Of a DNA stretch of 64,000 bases, positions 40,236-50,208 are shown piece by piece. This DNA comes from Fereydounia khargensis (lineage: Eukaryota > Basidiomycota > Ustilaginomycetes > Urocystidales > Fereydouniaceae). The DNA lies in contig JAOCZO010000004.1 of NCBI GenBank assembly GCA_026413255.1, positions 1-64,000 on the forward strand. The letters are read 5' to 3'. Both the position numbers and the translations under genes were made by a program. The notes under the pieces were generated by a model. It did no database searches, had not been told where the DNA came from, and saw only the letters and a list, made by a program, of their open reading frames with translations. Each line of letters begins with the position of its first letter. Positions within the stretch are counted from its first letter, which is position 1.

Positions 40236-41139
40236 TCAGGCCTTGGTTCCCCAGAGGTGGCCGAGGTCGAAGAGAGGGATGTTGAAGGGGACTGCAGCAA
40301 ACGAAGGCAAGTCAAGTCAATACGAGTCGATCTCGAGTTGGACAGAAAACGAGGGATAGAGGCAACGTACAGTCAGTGGCGGCGAGGGCCAGGTGAAGCA
40401 GGATCCAGTATCCACCCATGCAAGCGACGAAACCGCAAGCGCCAGCCGCGGTGATCAGGTTGCTAGCGCTGCTTGCTGCGCCCTCCGCAAGCTTGAGGTA
40501 ACCAGCACCAAGAGTAACGAAGGTAAGAGCGACGAAGAGGAGAATCCAGACGAGGATGACGTTGGTGCGGAAGGAAGCGATGGTGAGGAAGAAGACGTAG
40601 ATGGACCAGAAGATGAGGTAGTAGCCCCAAGGAACGTAGTAGGCCTCAGGACCGCCTGCTTCGGCAGCGAGCAGGGTCGTCTGAACGGCGAACTTGGGGT
40701 CCACAAAGGCGCCGATAGACAGCCAGAAGGTGCCGAAGGACGTAAAGACGAGCGCAGGGAACGTGTTGCCAATGATCCACTCCAACAGGCCGGCCACATA
40801 CAAGGCCATTCCACCGTGGAAGTAGTAAACACCAATCAAGGCCAAAAGCGAGTTCGAGTTGGCGCCTCGCCAGCCCATGAGAGCACAGGAAGTAGGCGAC
40901 AAGGTCAAGAGGAAGGACACGATTCCTAGTGCGGTAGGGTTACCGAAAGTCTTGACTACACCAGCCTGAGCACGCGACTTCATGCTAGGCTGAAGGTAGA
41001 GCTCCTCGAACTGCTGAGGAGTCAGCGTGACCGAAATCTGGCGGCCGAGCTCATGGTTGCTACCGTTGGGGCCAGCTGGCTGATAGGTAGGGTTGTCAAA
41101 GCCGTTAGTGGCCTCTGCCTCCTTTACACCGGTGGACAT
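40236..41139 (-). CDS. GPR1/FUN34/YaaH family membrane protein (acetate/ammonium transporter type)
   Basis: Plasma membrane protein of the AceTr family (yeast Ato1-3, Yarrowia Gpr1), linked to acetate uptake and ammonium export. Exons 41139-40371 and 40291-40236, 79-nt intron, phase 1, 274 residues. The family motif NPTALGIVSFLLTL sits at the start of helix 1 (about 67-80), and FGGMALYVAG-like YYFHGGMALYVAGLLEWIIGN follows near 105. Six hydrophobic spans are visible. Near 50-60 is the amphipathic QFEELYLQP segment. The short second exon gives the conserved-looking C-terminus FPFNIPLFDLGHLW. Which substrate it carries cannot be read from sequence. Confidence 0.93.
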
Positions 41140-43582
41140 GATGGTACGTTAGAGATCGTTGAGACGCGATTTGCTGGATGATATTGCTGGGGCCTGGGGG
41201 AGAGGGGAGAGAGACCGTCAAAGAAAGAAGAGGTCACTTTGTGGGGAACGACGGAAGCCAAACATTCTGATGAATGCTAGCTTGTCCTTTTAAAGCTTGC
41301 GCCGGAGAGAGAGTTGTTGGGTCCGTGCTTTGGATCACAAACAAGCACTTGGAGGCAGATGGGCCAACATAACAGACAATAGATTCTGAGCAAGGCAGGT
41401 CAGCTGGGGCGGGATGGGGTCAACCAGCCAGGGACGGCACCAGACGAGATTGAGATGGTGATCCGGAAGTGCTAGGCGAGCAACGCCTTTGCTTCCCAGG
41501 CTCTGGTGCAGGGCCGGCATCCATGATCCGTATACATTATGAGACGAGAGCCACCACACGACAAGGATACCGTACTAGCTCCCATGTTAGTCTAGACCCC
41601 AGGTTTTCGCGCCCGGCATGGCCTTACGAAGGTCCGCTACCGAGGACGAGAGGAGTGGGTCTTGGGAAAACAAAAGAGGGATTGTCAAACACAGTACACA
41701 ACAAAGTGACCGGGAGTGGGGCGCGGTTTGGGCTCCGCTCTGTCGGCACAGTAGCGATGCGAGGTGGAGGATGGCCATACCAAGCCAAGGAATGTGTTGC
41801 TTGTCTTGCCCAGCCCTGGCCTGTCCATGGAGCGGGGGCGGGACCAGGCGCAAAACAGGCGGACCTTTACCGGCAGGCTCATGCACGAGTGACTGTCCAG
41901 CGCCACTACAGCAGGAAAAGAGTGGATCGGGCCGGCACTGTACTGCGCTGTCTCACCAGCCAGCCAAGCGTTTGGTGTGTTACGATACTGGATGGCTCAG
42001 CTGACGCTCTCCCTGTCTGTCACAGAAACCGCGGGCCCGTTGACTTGACCTTAGCGCGCGCGTCAACTGCACCGTGCTGTGCTGTATTTGCGTTGCGTAG
42101 CGGTGCGTTGCGTTGCTGCAGGGTCCGCGTCCTTTTCCCCGCATTTTACAACGCAACCACAACGCTACGCTACGTTACGCAAAGCAATTGGCCAAGGAGG
42201 ATGAAGCATTGTTCACTGCTCGACCCAGAATCGATGCCGTCCGTCTCTCTGTATGTGCATTAGAGTAAAACATACACACGGCAGCTCTTCAAGCTCGGCT
42301 CGCCTGAAGAGTCTTCTCGGCTGGAACAACCAGAATCACCCCTACAAAGTGTTGTTGGTGGTTGGCTTGCCTTGCTCAGCTGCTGCGCACAACCGCAACT
42401 ATTGCTCCCCTAACATGCCTCTCGACTCGCCGGAAGCGTTCAAGGGAACATTCCTTCTCCCTCTCCCCCATTGAGCAGAGCAAATATGGCTGGCTGGCTG
42501 GCACGACAAAGAGGGAGACAGTGAGTGCATACAGCGTGGTTGTGGTTTGGGTGTCCCGCGTGCTAGCAGCCACGCCAGTCGGCAGCTTCCGCTGGCACGC
42601 TTGTGAGGTGCATCAGCCCTGCATTCGCGAGAGCAGGTCATCAATCAATCAAGGCTCAATACTCTACTATAAAGGACAACTGCTTCACGAAAGACTATGC
42701 TCCAAGTCTGGTCGCATGCTAGAATGTGCTCGACGATACAGTAATGAACCCACAATACTGTAATGCAGTAACACAGTAACAGAGCACCCGCGCTACTAAA
42801 GCTTGGTCTTGTTTTCTCTCACACCACTCGGTGGGGAGCGAGGTGCGAAAATACGACACCTGGGTCAGCTGAGAAACAAACAGCGAGTAGAGAAGGGGTT
42901 CAGGGTTGGTAATGTGCGCACTGGGGCAGGGGGCAGGGCATGGCTACGAGACAACGGGACGTGAGCAAGAGTGTGGATTCCTTGTCGGGGAAGGGTCAGG
43001 TGGTTACCCTTTGCTGGGCCGGCTTAGGCTCCCAAGCGAACGAGGAACGCCCGCCCGCCCCGGCCAAAATACTGTACATTTGGGATGTGCTCTGTACGGC
43101 AGCAGCTGGTCATCGGCAGAGGACCGACGCGTGACTTGGTAAGAGGGTTTGGGTGCGGTTGGGTCGGGTTGGCGGGGCTGTCACGGTCTCTCGCTTACGA
43201 TTCCCTTGCGCTTTGTTTTGAGAGACGAGACGAGACGAGAGGAGACGAGACGGGTGCTCTCGTTTGCAGCTCCGCCCACTATTCTCCAACTTGCTGGATC
43301 CGACCCTTGGGCAAGGCAAAGCAAGGCATGGCCATCATGGCATGGCATGGAGCGCAGCTTTGGTTCATCCGTCCCGCTCGGCCCTCTCATTCATTACACA
43401 CAGTCACAGATCCTCGCATCCCCAACAGTCTGCAAAAAGTCTGGAATGTCGATTAGAATGGGCCCGCGAAGGTCCATCTTCAATGGAAGGCTGTTCGTAT
43501 CGTACGGAAACAAAACAACCTCCTTACAGCCATGTAGGTAGGGGCGCATCTTGCCTGCGCTCTTCGACATACTCGAAAGGTC
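41140..43582. other. 2.4 kb gene-poor region
   Basis: Lies between the cytochrome b561-like stop and the acetate-type transporter start, so it contains that promoter and leader. The longest open frame, 41469-42263 on + (264 codons), has no recognisable domain and an amino acid mix typical of random GC-rich DNA. A large imperfect inverted repeat sits at 42090-42180. GACGAGACGAGACGAGAGGAGACGAG lies near 43222-43250. No RNA gene is recognised. Confidence 0.45.
42090..42180. repeat. Imperfect inverted repeat
   Basis: Left arm about 42090-42115 (GCGTTGCGTAGCGGTGCGTT...) and right arm about 42149-42180 (CAACGCAACCACAACGCTAC...) are reverse complements with a few mismatches and a small indel, separated by about 33 nt. 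Both arms are themselves built from GCGTTGC-like units. Confidence 0.7.
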
Positions 43583-44457
43583 CTAAGCCAGCTTGGGCAG
43601 CTTGCTCGGGTTGACTCGCCTGATCGCTAGGAGCAAGATGACACTCAAGGCAACCACGACAGAGCCACGGACGACCAAGCTCGCATTGTTCTGCGCCCAG
43701 GTCGTCTCTGCGATACCGAGAGCCGAGACGAGGAAGAAGAGCGGCAGCAGGAAGTATCCAGAAAGCCTAATTACGAGATTGGTCAGTCAGAGTCACTTGC
43801 TACCAATACAGGGGTGAAAGTGTCGGTACGTACCTGTGCCACTTCCACATGGCCTTGGCCTTGGCGCCACCACCGAGCAATTTGCCATCAAACCAGACGC
43901 TCGCGGCACCGATAGCGGCCTGGACCCAAGCCCAAAGGACAGCTACGGTTCCCAGCGTGCCGTGCCAGCTGATAAAGTGAGACGTGCCAGGCTGGTCGTG
44001 CAGGTACCACATGATGGTTGCGCCCGCTGAGAGCAGCGGCAGAGCCAGACCGAGGTTGAGCAGCTGGTGCAGGTCCAGCGCCTTTTGCTTGCGAGCGGGG
44101 TCTTGCTGCGACGTTGGCTGCAGAACGAGAATCGATTGCACTAGCAGCACCAGGCCCAGAGACTGCACCAGAGGGTGGTATCCGAACAGTGGGAGCGAGG
44201 AGAGTGGGAACGCTCGCAGCACCGTCCCCCATACGAGTGCAAGTACACCCAGTGCGAGTGCCTATCAGCAATCGTCAGTGATCGCCACCACAAAGCCGCA
44301 TTCAGGTACTGCATCGTTCTATCCTACTCACCTGGATAGGCACAGCGCTCAAAGACATGTTACCCTGCCTGAACACGTCGAGAAACTTGACAGGTCGTGC
44401 CTGAGCGCCACCCGAGTTGGTTCCGAGAAGAGGCTCAACGTCAGTTGCTGTGGACAT
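43583..44457 (-). CDS. Cytochrome b561-like membrane protein
   Basis: Multi-span haem protein of the cytochrome b561 / ferric reductase-like fold, expected to move electrons across a membrane; electron donor and acceptor unknown. Exons 44457-44332, 44261-43834 and 43766-43583 (phases 0, 2) give 245 residues. A short cytosolic start is followed by helix 1 (ALALGVLALVWGTVL). Further spans contain the histidines expected of haem ligands: HPLVQSLGLVLLVQS (near 71), LDLHQLLNLGLALPLLSAG (near 102), ISWHGTLGTVAVLWAW (near 137) and WKWHR at the second join. The His spacing over consecutive helices is the main evidence. The end KLPKLA is basic. Confidence 0.82.
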
Positions 44458-45035
44458 TACCGGTCGTTCTTGCCACCCTTTTGTACCAGAGGATAGCCCT
44501 GGGCTAAGACTGAAAGAGGGATGATGCTGGACCAAGTGTTGAAACACAGTAGTGCGGCTCTCATCCAGCCGGTGAAAAATAATGGGGGCAGACCAGCTTA
44601 CCCGTCGCAAATGGCAATTGGCAGCCGCGGATTCGTAATCAGACCGGATCATCAGCTGTCCATGTGGAGGCGAGACCCAACACGCACACGGCGGCTCAGC
44701 ACGCGCGCCGCTCCGCTGCCCGCACAATCCAACAATCTGATTACCGCTCGTTCATTCACCTCGCACTCTCAAGCACAATACTGTGAATCGCCTGCCATTT
44801 CCTTCACCTGTATTGGATTTTAAAAGAGTGTGTAGTTCTGCAAGTCGACGGTCGGCGGCGCTCGACTGTTGAACCTTTCATCTGTGTGAATATACGGTGC
44901 CAGAGACCAAAAACGAATGTGAGATCAGGGTGGGCAAGGGTGCTCCTGACGTGGGGGAGAAAAGGAAAAGATCAAGGGGGTCAAGCAAAGCCGTGGTATC
45001 TTTTGTCTGTTTGTCGGAACGCACGCCGCCCTGTT
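44458..45035. other. Intergenic region between Rrm4 stop and cytochrome b561-like start
   Basis: 578 bp. It must hold the cytochrome b561-like promoter and the Rrm4 3' UTR. No gene is recognised. Confidence 0.5.
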
Positions 45036-47357
45036 TTACTTGGCCGCAGCAAGCGCCAGTACCTTCTCCTTGAGCACAGCCTCGTAGCTGTTCATCAGGT
45101 GCGCCAGAGGCCGAAGCTCCTCGCTATCCAGAAGTGCAATCGTGATCTTGGGAGCGCCCTTGATGCCAAAGGTCCTGATCTTCTTGAACAGCTGGTCACC
45201 AAGCTTTTGCTTCTGGTCATGCGGCGGCTTGCCGTCCAGCGAGTCGATAAACTCGTCCGTCGCCTTGACTACCGCGGGGTCAGGCTTGGGCAGTGGGAGA
45301 CCAGCAGCGTGCGATGAATTGGCCAGCGACACAATCTCAGCCGCAGGCAGCTTGGACAGCGAAGCCAGAGTATACATCTTGGGAGCCTCGACCTCGGGCG
45401 AAGGCTTGGCCTTGCTAACCGGCTCGGCTCCGTCCTCTTCGTCCTCCATGTCAAGGATCTCTCGCGCCTCGTCCACCTTGGACTTGAGGAATTCTGGGTT
45501 GAACATGCACAGAGCCCTCTCCTTCTTGGGCAGGCTCGCAAGCATGTCGGTAATGTCCTCGACAGGACTTCCCTGCGGAAGCACGCCGATGACCGCCTTG
45601 AGAATCCTCTCTCGCTCCTTGGAAGAGGCAGGCGCAGACGACATGATGGACAGGTTGTCAGCCGACGAGCCAGATACGGTCCTTTGGGCAGGCACGCCTA
45701 GTGTGGCAGATGCTGGTACGTGAGAGGCCACAGGCGACTGGGGAAGCTTGTCCTTGGCGTCGCTGACGTGCTGGAACAAGGAGACAGGGTTGTTGAGTGC
45801 CTCGACAGCCTCAGCAAGCTTGAGCTTGACAAGCTCAGAGACGATGCCGTCCACCTGCTCTGACTTGATCGTGGGTAGCTCCTTGACTCGTCGGTTAAAT
45901 TCGCCAGCAAGGACCTCGTTTCGGACAACAGGAGTGAGGGCACGGAGCTGGTCCTCATCGACTGCAGATCCATCCGAGTTGGCCATGGCGGCTTTGAAGT
46001 AGCTGTTGCTCTGCCTCCTGTCCATTTTGTCGGCCGGCGTGGGGCTGGCATCCCTGTCGCTTCCGGGGCTCCTAGGGGTGCCGTTCTCACTGGTTGATGA
46101 CGAGCCGGCAAAGCGGGCGGCAAGCTTCTCTTGTCGCATCTTCTTTGGCTCGTGCAGGCGAACAGTGACCTGCTTATTGCCGAGCATGGTGTTGTTCATG
46201 GCCCGAAGAGCACGACCCGCGTCATCGGCGCTGGTGAAACTAACAAAGCCAAACTCGCGGCTCTTGCCTTCATTGTCGCGCATAACGCGGGCTGAGACGA
46301 TGCGGCCAAACTTCTTGAAGGCAGAGAAAAGCTCATTCGAGTCGATCGCTGGGTCAAGATTCTTGCAGAAAAGGTTGCATGGGTCAATGTAGGTCGCAGC
46401 GGTGGTCGAATACTGGAGGTTGCTTCCGGGAACGGCAAAGTTAGGACCCGTGCCCTCAGCGCCACCAGCACCGGCAGACTGGGAGGCATAGATCGATGCC
46501 GACGAACCGCCGGAGACGTTACGGTTGGTGGGAGAGAAGGAGGGCGCAGCTGCATTCATACCGCGACCTGGTACAAAGGGGGCAGCAGTGGCACTGAACT
46601 CGCCAGCGAATGGCGCGCTGGGTCGTCGTTGAACCGTGTCGATGGCGACGCTGATCGTCTTTCCGCCAACCTCGACACAGTGCATCTCGTCCTGTGCGAG
46701 CTGGGCCTCCTGCTCTGAGTAGAACTCGAGGGACGCCATACCACGGAAGCCAGTGTGGACACCAGATGGGCTTGTGAGGATACACTGGGCTTTGGCAAGG
46801 GCACCAAACTGGCGGAACATGTCGTAGACCATGGCATCGTCAGTGTGAGGAGGGAGCTGCTTTACCAGGCGTGGCTTGGCATCTGGTTTGGGGTCAGCCG
46901 CATCCTGCTCAGGAGACAAACGAAGGACAATCGGGGATCGAACAATAGCATAAGCCTTCTCAGCTGCGGCGGTGGGAACCGTAGTAGACAGAGGCATGGT
47001 CAGACTGAGCCACAAGGGGCAAGCGGAATGGAAAAGAAGGGACTTACCTTTTTCCAGGGTCTGGAACTCGACAGTACCGCTGGCAGTCTGACCGGCCTCG
47101 ATGTCGCGGTTGATCTTCAAGCGGACAGGAAGGACCTTGTCAAAGACGGAGCTTGCAAGCTCCTTGTCTGTGACCTTGGGGTCGACGCCGGAGATGTACA
47201 GCAAGGGTTGGGTGATATGGGGATGCGGCGGCCTTGGGCTAGATTCATGGGCAGTACCGTTCGCATCATTGGTGGGGTGGGAGTTGGAGTTTGACTCGGC
47301 GGCCTGAGCCTCCTCGAGCTTGTGCTGGTTATGAGGGGCGTAGATCGAGTCGGCCAT
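45036..47357 (-). CDS. rrm4: Rrm4-type endosomal mRNA-transport protein (three RRM, MLLE domains)
   Basis: Rrm4 of Ustilago maydis links mRNAs to early endosomes that shuttle on microtubules, docking through its C-terminal MLLE domains to the PAM2-like motifs of Upa1; it is needed for fast unipolar hyphal growth. Exons 47357-47048 and 46963-45036 (84-nt intron, phase 1) give 745 residues, against about 790 in U. maydis. The match covers the length: start MADSIYAPHNQHKLEEA, RRM1 (PLLYISGVD ... SGTVEFQTLEK, about 50-110), RRM2 (RLVKQLPPHTDDAMVYDMF, about 133-215), a Ser/Ala linker, RRM3 (CNLFCKNLDPAIDSNELF ... EFGFVSF, about 300-375), then MLLE-like segments, the last being KITIALLDSEELRPLAHLM near 715. 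The name rests on recalled U. maydis sequence, not a search. Confidence 0.92.
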   Translation of the reverse strand: MADSIYAPHNQHKLEEAQAAESNSNSHPTNDANGTAHESSPRPPHPHITQPLLYISGVDPKVTDKELASSVFDKVLPVRLKINRDIEAGQTASGTVEFQTLEKGKSLLFHSACPLWLSLTMPLSTTVPTAAAEKAYAIVRSPIVLRLSPEQDAADPKPDAKPRLVKQLPPHTDDAMVYDMFRQFGALAKAQCILTSPSGVHTGFRGMASLEFYSEQEAQLAQDEMHCVEVGGKTISVAIDTVQRRPSAPFAGEFSATAAPFVPGRGMNAAAPSFSPTNRNVSGGSSASIYASQSAGAGGAEGTGPNFAVPGSNLQYSTTAATYIDPCNLFCKNLDPAIDSNELFSAFKKFGRIVSARVMRDNEGKSREFGFVSFTSADDAGRALRAMNNTMLGNKQVTVRLHEPKKMRQEKLAARFAGSSSTSENGTPRSPGSDRDASPTPADKMDRRQSNSYFKAAMANSDGSAVDEDQLRALTPVVRNEVLAGEFNRRVKELPTIKSEQVDGIVSELVKLKLAEAVEALNNPVSLFQHVSDAKDKLPQSPVASHVPASATLGVPAQRTVSGSSADNLSIMSSAPASSKERERILKAVIGVLPQGSPVEDITDMLASLPKKERALCMFNPEFLKSKVDEAREILDMEDEEDGAEPVSKAKPSPEVEAPKMYTLASLSKLPAAEIVSLANSSHAAGLPLPKPDPAVVKATDEFIDSLDGKPPHDQKQKLGDQLFKKIRTFGIKGAPKITIALLDSEELRPLAHLMNSYEAVLKEKVLALAAAK

Positions 47358-50208
47358 GGTGAAGAGGAGAGGAAGATGGGGTGCCTATCGCGGAAGGGGA
47401 CTACCGGCCGTATCCTCGGGAGGAGGGAAGTGTCGTAGGAAAAGGGTATATCCTGTGTTGGTACCTTTACCTTTGCGAAGTCGAGGCACGTGGAGGCAGG
47501 ATGCTGGAAGAATGGGTGATGGAAAGGGAAGAGACGGTGAGCCAAGCGTTAGACTTGGGACTTGAATGGGTTGGGGTAATGGGCAATGACGGCAGGCTGG
47601 CTAAAGAGCAGGCCAAGCGGGGGGGCCAAAGCGCACAGAGGGACAGTGGGAGAGTGCCAAAGGCGCAGCAGCGACAAAGAACAAAAAGAAGACTTGCCTG
47701 CCTGAAATGTGCTCTCAGAGAAACGGACGACGAAGAAGCACACTGACACGCTCTGATCATCTTTTCTGTCACTTTTGCTGGCTCGGGGCTCAATTTCTCT
47801 CGAGGCTTCACGGCTCGGCTCAGGCCGCACACTCAGTCAGTCACATCAGTTCTCTGACGCTACCCGCCCCCGTCATCGTTAATCACAAACATATAGAGAA
47901 CCGCTCCTATGTATCAAAAACCACCTTGGCACAGATGCATGTATCGAATCAATGAGTTCTGATTATCAAGGCACACAACAAGTTCTGAGCAGAATACAGC
48001 AAAGGGTCGGAGAGACCCAAGACAGGAAAAAAGGTAAAAAAAAAAAGTGTTGGTTTCACAATTCACGCTGGGAGATCACGTACCCTCGTTTTTCTAAAAT
48101 CACACTCCGCGCATTTCCTGGCCGTTCTTCCGAAGAAAGAATACACTCCGTTCCGGCCGATCGGCTCATTCGAAGAGCACGATGCCCGATGCGAGGGGCA
48201 TCGGTGATGGGCAGAACTTGCCACACTTGAGCCGTAGCCTGGCCGGGCCTTGTCGCTCGCCGTGTTTGAGGTCCATACACCCCAGCCCTTTGGCTACGGC
48301 TACACAAAGTCAATGTTTCACTTGTGGCGGCCGGCACGCTTTCGGGCAAAATCTGTCAACCGGCCGCAAACTTGCGCCAACTGCGCTGGTGAGACATGCT
48401 AACAGCGCCGGCAACGTCACTCGAATGCTCTCTCTCAATGAGGTGAAAGAAAAACTCGAGCAAGCCAGCTTACAGTACAGTACCGTACGCCTGCGTCCAT
48501 CCTGGATGACTGTAGACAGACTGTAGACAGACCACTGCAACACACACTCTCGCTCCTTCTTTGTTCGCTTCTGCATTGGGGTTGCCTCTGCTCAGTTCCT
48601 GTAGGCATCCGAGGTCTGGCCATGTGGAGAAGGTAGAGGGAGGGGAAAAAAAAAGATGACCTGCGCGCGGCAACAACCGTAATGCAAGGCGTTGGGCGGG
48701 TCTGGCGCAGAGTCAGGAATAGCCTCGCTCTTTCGACGAGCGAACCGGGGCATACACATAGACTTGAAGTGGGTACAGCAGCAACACCGCCCACGAGCGC
48801 TAATTTGAAAAAAAAAGAGGTGGCCAGAGTCTGCAACCAGATACAGCTGTCCGTTGTCTGGTCTCCCGTCTAGCTTAGCCTTTTGGTGGGTTCCATCGGG
48901 GCTGACCGATCAAGTCGAGGCAGCACCTTGACAACAAGAAACAAAAAATTACCCACCAAAGGAGTCTGTACTAGCTGGTACTCGGTTCTGTCTCTCTACC
49001 CTTCAGAAACCAGCCTGATTCACCACGGGGCGTCGACTGCTGTATCTACTGTGTCTATCGTGTATAGCTAGGTGTGTCTCTCCTCCCGCATTGGCCTGAT
49101 CTATGGGTGGTATCTGCTGTAAGTTATCGCCATTCCGGAACACGACTGGCGAGGCAGACAGTCAGACATGCTGGCAGGCGGCCGCTTGCGCACATGCACG
49201 CGTGCATCTGTGCATCCACCCTCTCATGCGTGGTCAGGGAGAGAGAGAGCGAGAGAGGGGAGAGAAAATGCGGCGGTCCTTGCTGGTTCAATTTCTCCCT
49301 CTCCTTTCACCCTTGCGGCCACCCCATCCATGCACACGCGCCAACTGCCCTTTTCGTGATTTTTTTTTTATTTTTATTTGGATTGCCCTAATTCCTGCCT
49401 GCCTGCCTGCCTGCCTGCCCGCTTGCTTGTCATGTTCAGCTGTAGGTCCCCAAGCACGTTACGAGCGGAGGGGGGGGCCAAGAGCGGGCCGAACCGACAG
49501 AGACGCGAGCGCCAAAGCTGTCTGACACGAATTGATTCCAATCCAGGGGGGAAAGGAGTGACAGAGCGAGAGAAGGAACCCTTGCCTCGGTGAACAGGCT
49601 GTGGGGTGGTCTAGCCAGCCAGCCAGCCCAGCAAGATAGTCATCCAGCCAAACAGTAAGCCAGGCAGCCACACAGGGTCAGTCAACCTCAACCGACTGTC
49701 TGTTTGACTGTCAAACCAACCACACACGTAACTTAACCCCGACCCAGACCAGATCAGTCCAGAGCAAGAACCAGAACCAGAACCAGCCCTGCCCTCCCGC
49801 TTTGCGACTACACTAGACGGACGCTCCACGCCATCACCTTCCTTCCTTCTACACCATCTACGCCCATCGCGAGCTTCCCCAGCCCCTCCCTTCTCGTCGG
49901 GATCCCCTATCGTTGACCAGGCTCGACTCGACCCGCCTCGGTCATCCCGACTGTAGAATCCCTACGGAAAGGTCTCGAGTCTTGTTCCGTACTGCATCCC
50001 CTTCCCTCTCTTCCACCTGACATAAATCATCGACGCATCTGGTCCCTTTCTCTCTCTGTCTCTCTCGCAACCCTTGCACTGACAAGAAGCATCCACTCAT
50101 CCAGCTGGACAGGACCCCGGACCCTATCATTACTATCAGAGCAGCTGTGCATCTGAATAAACGCCTTGATCCCGTCGCATATCAGCGTGGAGATTAAAAG
50201 AGGGTCCC
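47358..50208. other. 2.85 kb divergent region between rrm4 and dma1
   Basis: No gene is recognised. It holds both promoters. Features: A-tract near 48035-48046, a doubled CTGTAGACAGA unit at about 48509-48530, a (CCTG)n tract at 49395-49420, and a + strand free of ATG from 49435 to the dma1 start at 50209. The open frames of 60-140 codons are not convincing. An unrecognised non-coding RNA is possible. Confidence 0.45.
49395..49420. repeat. (CCTG)n microsatellite
   Basis: About six tetranucleotide units in the dma1 upstream region. Confidence 0.9.

Noticed and set aside
46964-47047. Reading rrm4 as a single uninterrupted 773-residue frame
   Set aside because: The 28 extra residues break RRM1 and are bounded by consensus splice sites.
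48860-48900. Partial resemblance to U2 snRNA (GCCTTTTGG)
   Set aside because: Only about nine bases match; the flanking U2 sequence is absent.
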